5,520 nt of DNA, taken from assembly GCA_020028375.1 (NCBI GenBank), contig JAHZNX010000161.1, positions 1 through 5,520 of the forward strand, in the 5' to 3' direction. Shown here in pieces: positions 1 to 5,520 of this stretch; the stretch's first letter is position 1; each line of letters starts with the position of its first letter. This DNA comes from Betaproteobacteria bacterium. GTDB lineage: Bacteria > Pseudomonadota > Gammaproteobacteria > Burkholderiales > SG8-41. Under the pieces are notes generated by a model. That model saw nothing but the letters and a program-made list of their open reading frames with translations. It was not told the origin of the DNA and did not search any database. The position numbers and the translations under genes were made by a program.

Positions 1-2
1 AG

Positions 3-140
3 GGCGATCTCCGGGTCTTCTTCTCGAACTGGCTGGCGGGGAGCCTCACCGGCCTCGCGCTGGTAGCGCTGTTCTGGCCGCTCCTCTCGGCGGGCATAAC
101 CCGGCTGCGCGCGGGGCTCGCCGCCGGGCGCCCCGGCTGA
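3..140 (+). CDS. C-terminal end of a probable tripartite tricarboxylate transporter permease (TctA family), 5' truncated
   Basis: The open frame runs in from the left edge and ends at TGA 138-140, giving the last 45 residues of a protein. The visible part begins GDLRVFFSNW, continues with a hydrophobic stretch (about residues 12-30, rich in Leu, Ala, Gly and Trp) and ends in a short Arg-rich tail. A Gly-Asp-x-x-x-Phe-Phe motif followed by a final membrane helix and a basic cytoplasmic tail is typical of the C-terminus of TctA-type permeases. In this family the large TctA subunit works with small TctB and a periplasmic TctC/Bug binding protein to import carboxylates using an ion gradient. The gene is in the same direction as oxc, 105 bases upstream, so a transport role for the oxalate pathway is possible but unproven. 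Only a short piece is visible, so another polytopic membrane protein cannot be excluded. Confidence 0.65.
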   Translation, partial: GDLRVFFSNWLAGSLTGLALVALFWPLLSAGITRLRAGLAAGRPG

Positions 141-245
141 GATAAAATCACCCAGCGGGCCAAGGTCACGGCGAGACTGGCCCCGGGCGCCTATATTCTG
201 TGGCCCATCAGAGACTTATCGGATAAACCCGCCAAGGAGAGAGTC
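141..245 (+). promoter_or_regulatory. Leader region of the oxalate operon with strong RBS; promoter not firmly located
   Basis: This 105-base gap separates the permease stop from oxc. It ends with AAGGAG at 234-239, six bases before the oxc ATG, a near-ideal Shine-Dalgarno site. TATATT at 192-197 resembles a -10 box, but no convincing -35 box lies 16-18 bases upstream, so a sigma-70 promoter is only a possibility. A 6-base inverted repeat, GGGCCA (157-162) and TGGCCC (178-183), with a third TGGCCC at 201-206, could be an operator or chance in GC-rich DNA. No hairpin followed by a T-run is present, so read-through from the permease gene is possible. Confidence 0.3.
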
Positions 246-2003
246 ATGGGAAACGTCGAGAACCCAGTCGCTGCTACCCCTGCGGAGGTGCAGCTCGTTC
301 GGGAAATGACCGACGGCTTTCAGCTGGTCATCGATGCCCTCAAATTGAACGGCATCGACACGATCTTCGGTCTGCCCGGCATCCCGATCACCGACCTCAC
401 CCGCAAGGCGCAGGCCGCGGGCATGCGCGTGATTTCGTTCCGCCACGAGCAGAACGCCGGCAACGCCGCCGCCATCGCCGGCTTCCTGACGCAAAAGCCG
501 GGCATCTGCCTGACGGTGTCGGCCCCCGGCTTCCTGAACGGCCTGACCGCGCTCGCCAACGCCACCACCAATTGCTTTCCGGTGATCCTCATCAGCGGCT
601 CCAGCGAGCGCGAGATCGTCGACCTCCAGCAGGGTGACTACGAGGAGATGGACCAGCTCGCCATCGCCAAGCCGCTCGCCAAGGCCGCGTTCCGCGTGCT
701 GGAGGCCGGGGACATCGGCGTGGGCATCGCGCGCGCCATCCGCGCCGCGGTCTCCGGCCGCCCGGGCGGGGTCTACCTCGACCTGCCGGCGAAGCTCTTC
801 GCCCAGACCCTGGACGCGGAAGCCGGCAGGCGGTCGCTCATCAAGGTCGTCGACCCGGCGCCTCGCCAGATCCCGGCCAAGGATGCCGTACAGCGCGCCC
901 TCGATTTGCTGAAGGGCGCCAAGCGTCCGCTGATCATCCTCGGCAAGGGCGCGGCCTACGCCCAGGCCGACGCGGATATCCGCGCGCTCATCGAGCGCTC
1001 CGGCATCCCCTATCTGCCGATGTCCATGGCCAAGGGCCTGCTGCCCGATACGCACGAGCAGTGCGCTTCCGCCGCCCGTTCCTTCGTGCTGCCCGAGGCC
1101 GACGTGGTGATGCTGATCGGTGCGCGCCTCAACTGGCTGCTCTCGCACGGCAAGGGCAAGACCTGGGGCGGCAAGGGCCACAAGGACTGGGGCGGCCAGA
1201 AGTTCATCCAGGTCGACATCTCGCCGCTGGAGGCGGACAGCAACGTCCGCATCGACGCTCCGGTGGTCGGCGACATCGGTTCCTGCGTGTCGGCCCTGCT
1301 CGCGGGCATCGGCGCCAGCTGGCCCAAGCCGCCGGCGGAGTGGCTCGCCGCCGTCGCCGAGCGCAAGAAACAGAACATCGCCAAGATGGCCGAGACGCTC
1401 GCCAAGAACCCGGCGCCGATGAATTTCCACAGCGCGCTCAACGTGGTGCGCGACATCGTGAAGGCCAACCCGGACGCCATACTGGTCAATGAAGGCGCCA
1501 ACGCGCTCGACTTCACCCGCAGCATCGTCGACATGTACCAGCCGCGCAAGCGCCTGGACGTCGGCACCTGGGGCGTGATGGGCATCGGCATGGGCTTTGC
1601 CGTCGCGGCTGCCGTGGTAAGCGGCAAGCCGGTCATCGCGGTCGAGGGCGACAGCGCCTTCGGCTTCTCCGGCATGGAAGTCGAGACCCTCTGCCGCTAC
1701 AACCTGCCGGTGTGCGTTGTGGTCTTCAACAACAACGGCGTCTATCGCGGCACGGACGTCAATCCGGCAGGCGGCCCGGATGTGGCGCCCACCGTGTTCG
1801 TCAAGGGCGCGCGCTACGACAAGCTGATCGAGGCCTTTGGCGGCGTGGGCGTGCACGCAACGACCCCGGCCGAGTTGCGCAAGGCGATGGAAGAAGCCAT
1901 CCGCTCGCGCAAGCCGACGCTCATCAATGCCGTCATCGATGAAACCGCCGGCACCGAAAGCGGCCGCATCACGAGCCTGAATCCGAGCGCGAAAAAGAAA
2001 TAG
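246..2003 (+). CDS. oxc: Oxalyl-CoA decarboxylase (thiamine diphosphate dependent)
   Basis: This 585-residue protein converts oxalyl-CoA to formyl-CoA and CO2, using thiamine diphosphate and Mg2+ in the cytoplasm. It has the three-part ThDP-enzyme layout: N-terminal pyrimidine-binding domain (about 22-190), central domain (about 210-355) and C-terminal diphosphate-binding domain (about 390-565). The activating Glu is E68 in FRHEQNAGNAAA, and Y132 in GDYEEMDQ matches the active-site Tyr120 of Oxalobacter formigenes Oxc. The ThDP/Mg motif starts at GDS (468-470) and ends at the Asn run 495-497, followed by GVYRGTD with a probable second active-site Tyr (Y500). The tail TESGRITSLNP (570-580) is the conserved loop that closes over the substrate. 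A short Gly/Lys/Trp-rich stretch at 301-318 and a Lys-rich end make it slightly longer than the Oxalobacter enzyme (about 568 residues). The ATG is supported by AAGGAG six bases upstream. Frc follows 18 bases after the stop. 2-hydroxyacyl-CoA lyase is a relative, but the pairing with frc strongly favours Oxc. Confidence 0.96.
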   Translation: MGNVENPVAATPAEVQLVREMTDGFQLVIDALKLNGIDTIFGLPGIPITDLTRKAQAAGMRVISFRHEQNAGNAAAIAGFLTQKPGICLTVSAPGFLNGLTALANATTNCFPVILISGSSEREIVDLQQGDYEEMDQLAIAKPLAKAAFRVLEAGDIGVGIARAIRAAVSGRPGGVYLDLPAKLFAQTLDAEAGRRSLIKVVDPAPRQIPAKDAVQRALDLLKGAKRPLIILGKGAAYAQADADIRALIERSGIPYLPMSMAKGLLPDTHEQCASAARSFVLPEADVVMLIGARLNWLLSHGKGKTWGGKGHKDWGGQKFIQVDISPLEADSNVRIDAPVVGDIGSCVSALLAGIGASWPKPPAEWLAAVAERKKQNIAKMAETLAKNPAPMNFHSALNVVRDIVKANPDAILVNEGANALDFTRSIVDMYQPRKRLDVGTWGVMGIGMGFAVAAAVVSGKPVIAVEGDSAFGFSGMEVETLCRYNLPVCVVVFNNNGVYRGTDVNPAGGPDVAPTVFVKGARYDKLIEAFGGVGVHATTPAELRKAMEEAIRSRKPTLINAVIDETAGTESGRITSLNPSAKKK

Positions 2004-2011
2004 GGGTTATT

Positions 2012-2015
2012 GGAG
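2012..2015 (+). promoter_or_regulatory. Shine-Dalgarno site that sets the frc start
   Basis: GGAG lies six bases before ATG 2022. An in-frame TTG at 2010 would overlap this site and has no RBS of its own, so ATG 2022 is preferred. It gives a protein starting MEALKGIRVLDLSHVQAG, which aligns with the start of known formyl-CoA transferases. Confidence 0.7.
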
Positions 2016-2021
2016 ATCAGA

Positions 2022-3281
2022 ATGGAAGCACTGAAGGGAATCCGGGTTCTCGACCTTTCGCACGTGCAGGCGGGCCCCACGGGTACGCAGCTGATGGCCT
2101 GGCTGGGTGCCGACGTGATCAAGGTGGAGCCGCCGACGGGCGACATCACGCGCGGGCAGCTGCGCGACGTGCCGAATGCAGACAGCCTGTATTTCACCAT
2201 GCTCAACTGCAACAAGCGCTCGATCACGGTGAACATGAAATCGCCCGGGGGCAAGCAGGTGATCACCGAACTGCTCGGGAAATCCGACGTCGTGATCGAG
2301 AATTTCGGTCCCGGCGTGATCGACCGGCTCGGCTTTTCCTGGGAGAAGGTGCGTGAGATCAATCCGCGCGTGGTGATGGCCTCGATCAAGGGCTTCGGCT
2401 CGAGCGGGCCGTATGCCGAGTTCAAGGCGTACGAAAACGTGGCGCAGGCAATGGGCGGTGCGATGAGCGTCACCGGCGTGCCCGAGGGACCGCCGTTCGT
2501 GACCGGCGCGCAGATCGGCGACACCGGAACGGGGCTGCACATGGTGATCGGCGTCCTCGCGGCGCTCCACCATCGAAACCGGTCGGGCAAGGGGCAGTAC
2601 GTCGAGGTGGCCATGATGGACGGCGTCATGAATCTGTGCCGCGTCAAGTTCCGCGACCACCAGCGCCTCACTCGCGGGCCGCTCACGGAGTTTTCGGTGC
2701 CGACCCGGCAGGGGATGGGCGACGTGCCGCGCGGGGGCAACGACTCCGGCGGCGGCCAGCTCGGCAACGCGATCCATTGCAAGCCCCTCGGGCCGAACGA
2801 CTATCTTTACGTCGTCGTGCAGGAGGTCGTTTGGGAAGCGCTTGCCAACAAAGTCGGGGGCGAGTCGTTTGCCAAGGACCCGCGCTTCGCCATGATCGGA
2901 GAGCGGCGCAAGAACCAGAACGAGATGTGGAAGCGCCTGAACGAGTTCGCGTCGAAATACACCAAGCGCGAGCTGATGGCACTTCTCAATGAGCTCGACG
3001 TGCCCTGCGGTCCGATCATGGGCACCGAGGACCTCGCGAACGACGAGCACGTGCGCGGACGCGAGATGTGGGTCGAGCTCGATCACCCGCAGCGCGGCAA
3101 GTGGTGGAACGTGGGCATGCCGATCAAGCTCTCGGAGTCGCCCGCTCGCATCGAGCGCTCGCCGCTGCTCGGCGAGCACACCGAGGGGGTCCTGAAGGAG
3201 GTGCTCGGCTACAGCGAGGAGAAGATCGCGCAGCTGAAGCAGGCGGGCGCGTTTTCCAACCCGCCCAAGAAAACCGCTTGA
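2022..3281 (+). CDS. frc: Formyl-CoA:oxalate CoA-transferase (class III, CaiB/BaiF family)
   Basis: This 419-residue enzyme transfers CoA from formyl-CoA to oxalate, releasing formate and making the oxalyl-CoA used by Oxc. Its length is close to that of Oxalobacter formigenes Frc (428). HVQAG (14-18) contains Q16, the counterpart of Gln17. ENFGPG (93-98) and NPRVVMASIKGFG (114-126) are typical family blocks. The catalytic Asp is D167 in GAQIGDT, matching Asp169, which forms the acyl-aspartyl anhydride. The Gly-rich active-site loop is PRGGN-DSGGGQ (236-246), with Ser242 where the Oxalobacter enzyme has its first loop Gly. PCGPIMGTEDL (328-338) and PLLGEHTEGVL (381-391) close the C-terminal part. 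Q46 replaces the Trp48 of the Oxalobacter enzyme. Translation is probably coupled to oxc, whose stop is 18 bases upstream. Other class III CoA-transferases share the fold; the oxc partner and close motif match make formyl-CoA/oxalate the best assignment. Confidence 0.93.
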   Translation: MEALKGIRVLDLSHVQAGPTGTQLMAWLGADVIKVEPPTGDITRGQLRDVPNADSLYFTMLNCNKRSITVNMKSPGGKQVITELLGKSDVVIENFGPGVIDRLGFSWEKVREINPRVVMASIKGFGSSGPYAEFKAYENVAQAMGGAMSVTGVPEGPPFVTGAQIGDTGTGLHMVIGVLAALHHRNRSGKGQYVEVAMMDGVMNLCRVKFRDHQRLTRGPLTEFSVPTRQGMGDVPRGGNDSGGGQLGNAIHCKPLGPNDYLYVVVQEVVWEALANKVGGESFAKDPRFAMIGERRKNQNEMWKRLNEFASKYTKRELMALLNELDVPCGPIMGTEDLANDEHVRGREMWVELDHPQRGKWWNVGMPIKLSESPARIERSPLLGEHTEGVLKEVLGYSEEKIAQLKQAGAFSNPPKKTA

Positions 3282-3312
3282 GCGGAGCGCAGGTACGCGC
3301 CCGCACAGCCTC

Positions 3313-3351
3313 CGGCGCGTTGGAACGGACAGCCTGCCGTTCAACGCGCCG
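3313..3351 (+). terminator. Long intercistronic hairpin between frc and the formyltransferase gene; attenuator or mRNA-stability element
   Basis: The left arm 3313-3328 and right arm 3337-3351 pair over 15 base pairs with one bulged G (3322 or 3323) and an 8-base loop. The next bases are TTTCATTTA, an interrupted T-rich stretch that is a poor but possible intrinsic-terminator tail. The hairpin ends only 26 bases before the GTG of the next gene, which leaves no room for a new promoter. Partial termination or protection of the upstream oxc-frc message is therefore more likely than a full operon end. A copy of a dispersed repeat is another option. The hairpin is seen directly; the role is inferred. 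Confidence 0.5.
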
Positions 3352-3366
3352 TTTCATTTAGAGAAC

Positions 3367-3370
3367 GGAG
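3367..3370 (+). promoter_or_regulatory. Shine-Dalgarno site supporting the GTG start at 3378
   Basis: GGAG lies seven bases before GTG 3378. The GTG start gives MRIAIIGQQDFGKAVLEAF, the glycine-containing first strand and helix expected at the very N-terminus of formyltransferase folds, so no residues appear to be missing. Confidence 0.65.
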
Positions 3371-3377
3371 ACGAAAA

Positions 3378-4310
3378 GTGAGAATCGCAATCATCGGTCA
3401 GCAGGATTTCGGGAAGGCCGTTCTCGAGGCGTTCCTCGCCCGCAAGGATGACGTCGCGGGCGTCTTTTGCGCCCCGGAAAAGCCCGGCGCCAAGGCCGAT
3501 CCCCTGCGGGTGGCCGCGGAGGAGAAGGGGCTCAAGGTGCTCCAGTTCAAGTCGCTGCGCGAAGCAGAGGCGCACGAAGCCCTGACGAACCTCAAGGCCG
3601 AACTCGGAATCATGGCCTACGTGCTGCAGTTCGCGCCCGACACCCTGGTCCGGATCCCGCGACTAGGGACGATCCAGTTTCACCCGTCGCTCCTGCCCAG
3701 GTACCGCGGGCCCTCGTCGATCAACTGGCCGATCATCCGCGGCGACACCCGCACCGGTCTCACCATCTTCCGTCCCACGGAGGGTCTCGACGAGGGGCCG
3801 ATCGTGCTGCAGAAGAAGTGCGAGATCGGGCCGGACGAGACCATCGGCGACGTCTACTTCAACAAGCTCTTTCCGATGGGCGTCGCGGCCATGCTGGAGG
3901 CGGCCGATCTCGTCGTCTCGGGCAAGCACAAGGAGACCCCGCAGGACGAGTCGCAGGCGAGCTATGAAGGGTGGTGCCGGGACGCCGAGGCGCGCATCCA
4001 CTGGGCGCACCACGTCGATTTCGTCTACAACCTCATCCGCGGCTGCAACCCGGCGCCGGGGGCGTGGACTTTGCTCAACGGCAAGAAACTGCAGATTTTC
4101 GACGCGCGCAAGCACGTCGCGCGGCGCTATGCCGACGTCAAGGGCAAGGTGGGCGAAGTATCCGACGTCACCGAAGCCAGCTTCAAGGTGACCGCGCAGG
4201 GCGGCGTGATCGAAGTGCTGCGCGCGCGGGGGGAGGAAGGGAAAAAACTCTCCGGCGGCGAGTTCGCCCGCTCCGCGGGATTTGCCTCCGGCAGCGTGCT
4301 CGGCAATTAG
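3378..4310 (+). CDS. Standalone formyltransferase-family protein, like the hydrolase domain of 10-formyltetrahydrofolate dehydrogenase
   Basis: This 310-residue protein has a formyl_trans_N domain (about 1-180) and a FMT C-terminal-like domain (about 205-305). The N-terminus IAIIGQQDFGKAVLEAF, the block FHPSLLPRYRGPSSINW (101-117) and GLDEGPIVLQKKCEIGPDET (136-155) resemble the N-terminal hydrolase domain of 10-formyl-THF dehydrogenase (ALDH1L1 type) more than methionyl-tRNA formyltransferase (Fmt). H102 and D138 match the catalytic His106 and Asp142 of that domain with identical 36-residue spacing. The Asn two residues before the His in Fmt is Gln here (Q100). There is no aldehyde dehydrogenase part, no ACT domain as in PurU and no carrier domain. 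Family chemistry is transfer or hydrolysis of a formyl group from 10-formyl-THF. Its place after oxc-frc suggests work on the formyl-CoA/formate/formyl-folate node, but the substrate is unknown. Automatic annotation would probably call it Fmt; a housekeeping fmt role is unlikely because no def or rsmB neighbours are present. Confidence 0.82.
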   Translation: MRIAIIGQQDFGKAVLEAFLARKDDVAGVFCAPEKPGAKADPLRVAAEEKGLKVLQFKSLREAEAHEALTNLKAELGIMAYVLQFAPDTLVRIPRLGTIQFHPSLLPRYRGPSSINWPIIRGDTRTGLTIFRPTEGLDEGPIVLQKKCEIGPDETIGDVYFNKLFPMGVAAMLEAADLVVSGKHKETPQDESQASYEGWCRDAEARIHWAHHVDFVYNLIRGCNPAPGAWTLLNGKKLQIFDARKHVARRYADVKGKVGEVSDVTEASFKVTAQGGVIEVLRARGEEGKKLSGGEFARSAGFASGSVLGN

Positions 4311-4542
4311 CAGGCCCTGCGCATTCCCCTCCGGCCGGCGCGTTCGCGGTCCGGGCGTCCTGTTCTTCCCCGCGTTCTTGCGCGGATACGGCGCGCGTGT
4401 GCCGAAAAAACCGCTTCGATTCCGCGAATATCGTAAAATACATGAGTAGGCGGCGATAACCCGCTCGAAAATAACAAAAAACTCTGGAAGACGGATGAGT
4501 AGACTCGATATCTGGCGAGCCGGCTGGTAGTCCCGAGGTGCG
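4311..4542 (+). other. Intergenic region between the oxalate operon and the phosphatase gene
   Basis: These 232 bases contain no recognisable protein gene. Small hairpins occur at 4370-4385 (5-bp stem) and 4389-4404 (6-bp stem with one G-U pair), but neither has a T-run after it, so no intrinsic terminator is evident. From about 4405 the DNA becomes A/T-rich relative to its surroundings, with A6 at 4405-4410 and TAAAAT at 4434-4439, a possible -10 box without a good -35. A promoter for the phosphatase gene most likely lies here. ATGAGTAG occurs twice (4442-4449 and 4495-4502); the second copy opens an 11-codon reading frame ending at 4530. Confidence 0.35.
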
Positions 4543-5358
4543 ATGGCCAATCTCAGTTCAGTGCTCGAGGTCGTGACCGCCACCCACCCCGGCATGGTGA
4601 GGTCGCACAACGAGGACAGCCTCGCGGCCGAAGCGGAGATCGGGCTGGCGGTGCTTGCCGACGGGATGGGCGGCTACAACGCCGGCGAAGTCGCCAGCGG
4701 CATCGCGGTGGAGATGGTCCGGACCGAGATGAAGAAGGCGCTCGCGAACAGAAAGCCCGAGACGCTCGATGGCGCGGACGCGGAGCGGCTGATCGAGGCG
4801 CACGCGGCCCGCGCCAACACCGCAATCTACCGGGCGTCCCAGAGTCAGCCTCATTATTCCGGCATGGGCACGACGCTGGTGGTCGCCCTGTGGCACGACG
4901 ACCGGCTCTCGGTCGGCCATATCGGCGACTCGCGCCTCTACCGGCTGCGCGACGGCGCGCTGGAGCAGATCACGCGCGACCATTCTTTGTTGCAGGAACA
5001 GATCGATAGCGGCATGATTACCCGGGAGCAGGCGCGGCACTCCCAGAACAAGAATCTGGTCACGCGCGCCGTCGGCATCGACCCCGAGGTGGAGACGGAG
5101 GTCCATACCTACTCCGTCCAGCCGGGTGATGTCTACCTGCTGTGCTCCGACGGGCTGTCCGACATGGTGACCGACGAGGATGTCCAGTTGACCCTGAGCT
5201 CGCTCGTCGCCAACCTGCCGCTCGCGGCGGAGCAGCTGGTGCAGCTTGCCAACGACAACGGGGGGCGCGACAACATCTCGGTGATACTGGTGCGGATCGC
5301 GAAGCGTTACCCGGCGCGCACCGGCGTGCTGGATAAAGTGAAGGCTTGGTTCAAATAG
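4543..5358 (+). CDS. PP2C-family (PPM) serine/threonine protein phosphatase, Stp1/PrpC/PppA type
   Basis: This 271-residue soluble protein is a single PP2C catalytic domain, a metal-dependent phosphatase that removes phosphate from Ser/Thr residues of proteins. The family motifs appear in order: RSHNEDS (20-26), VLADGMGGYNAGEVAS (37-52) with metal ligand D40, GMGTTLVVAL (107-116), GHIGDSRLYRLRDG (125-138) with D129, ITRDHSLLQEQIDSG (143-157), NLVTRAVG (171-178), LLCSDGLSDMV (199-209) with metal ligand D203, and GGRDNISVILV (240-250) with D243. All expected metal-binding residues are present, so it should be active. There is no signal peptide or membrane helix; the C-terminal tail is short and basic. 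ATG 4543 has GAGG four bases upstream, and an in-frame TAG at 4528 excludes a longer start. An FHA-domain gene follows 17 bases after the stop, suggesting a phospho-signalling operon whose kinase may lie further downstream. Confidence 0.94.
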   Translation: MANLSSVLEVVTATHPGMVRSHNEDSLAAEAEIGLAVLADGMGGYNAGEVASGIAVEMVRTEMKKALANRKPETLDGADAERLIEAHAARANTAIYRASQSQPHYSGMGTTLVVALWHDDRLSVGHIGDSRLYRLRDGALEQITRDHSLLQEQIDSGMITREQARHSQNKNLVTRAVGIDPEVETEVHTYSVQPGDVYLLCSDGLSDMVTDEDVQLTLSSLVANLPLAAEQLVQLANDNGGRDNISVILVRIAKRYPARTGVLDKVKAWFK

Positions 5359-5375
5359 AAGGCGGGGATACCACC

Positions 5376-5520
5376 ATGGCGAAGTTGATTCTCAGTCTGG
5401 AAGGATCGGTGATCAGGGAGGTTCCTCTCGACAAGGAACGCATCACGATCGGGCGCAGGCCGCAGAACGACATCCAGATCGAGAACCTGGCGGTGAGCGG
5501 CGAGCATGCCTGCATCGTCA
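5376..5520 (+). CDS. FHA-domain protein, N-terminal part, cut by the window end
   Basis: ATG 5376 opens a frame that continues to the window edge, giving 48 visible residues beginning MAKLILSLEGSVIREVPL. The stretch ITIGRRPQNDIQIENLAV followed by SGEHACIV carries the FHA signature: G26-R27, N31-D32, and S41-x-x-H44, the phosphothreonine-recognition core. FHA domains bind phosphothreonine peptides in the cytoplasm and often act as the reader beside a PP2C phosphatase and a Ser/Thr kinase. A GGCGGGG run at 5361-5367, eight bases before the ATG, is a modest ribosome-binding site. The 17-base gap to the phosphatase gene supports co-transcription. The domain begins at the N-terminus; anything after residue 48 is outside the window. 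Confidence 0.88.
   Translation, partial: MAKLILSLEGSVIREVPLDKERITIGRRPQNDIQIENLAVSGEHACIV

Noticed and set aside
123..137. GCCGGG/CCCGGC hairpin with 3-base loop at the end of the permease gene as a terminator
   Set aside because: The stem is only six pairs, lies inside the coding sequence and is followed by TGAGATAAAATC rather than a T-run.
178..197. Sigma-54 type -24/-12 promoter before oxc
   Set aside because: TGGCCC is present, but no TTGC-like -12 element lies at the required spacing.
216..1856. Minus-strand open frame of 546 codons opposite oxc
   Set aside because: It lies antisense to a clear oxc gene, has a low-complexity composition rich in Ala, Arg, Gly, His and Asp, and shows no family motif. 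Long antisense frames are expected in GC-rich coding DNA.
2007..3344. Minus-strand open frame of 445 codons opposite frc
   Set aside because: It is the antisense shadow of frc, with biased composition and no recognisable domain.
4389..4410. Hairpin plus A6 as an intrinsic terminator
   Set aside because: On the plus strand the stem is followed by A's, not T's; on the minus strand the T-run comes before the hairpin, the wrong order.
3663..4610. Minus-strand open frame of 315 codons across the formyltransferase gene, spacer and phosphatase start
   Set aside because: It overlaps two well-supported plus-strand genes antisense, and its product resembles no known family.

Overview
The window is GC-rich and all genes read on the plus strand, with little non-coding DNA. 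The TctA-type permease end, the oxalate genes and the PP2C/FHA pair together suggest a proteobacterium, most likely a betaproteobacterium (Burkholderiales-like). That placement is an inference from gene content and composition, not from a marker gene.

Layout. Bases 3-140 hold the last codons of a membrane protein that looks like the C-terminus of a tripartite tricarboxylate transporter permease (TctA). A 105-base gap with a strong Shine-Dalgarno site leads into oxc (246-2003, oxalyl-CoA decarboxylase). Frc (2022-3281, formyl-CoA:oxalate CoA-transferase) follows after 18 bases. A 96-base spacer with a long, nearly perfect hairpin separates frc from a GTG-started gene (3378-4310). That gene encodes a standalone formyltransferase resembling the hydrolase domain of 10-formyltetrahydrofolate dehydrogenase. 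After a 232-base spacer come a PP2C-type Ser/Thr phosphatase (4543-5358) and the start of an FHA-domain protein (5376 to the window edge).

How the genes fit together. Frc moves CoA from formyl-CoA to oxalate, giving oxalyl-CoA and formate. Oxc decarboxylates oxalyl-CoA back to formyl-CoA and CO2, so the two form the classical oxalate catabolic cycle. The third enzyme belongs to a formyl-group-handling family and sits where formyl-CoA and formate are made. It may link oxalate breakdown to folate-bound one-carbon units, or act on formyl-CoA or formyl-folate in another way. The upstream permease might import a dicarboxylate such as oxalate, but its substrate cannot be read from the fragment. The PP2C/FHA pair looks like a separate phospho-signalling module that begins after the oxalate operon.

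The most interesting point is the oxc-frc-formyltransferase arrangement, in which the formyltransferase lacks the Asn of the usual Asn-His-Asp triad. No CRISPR array, insertion sequence, tRNA or rRNA was seen.
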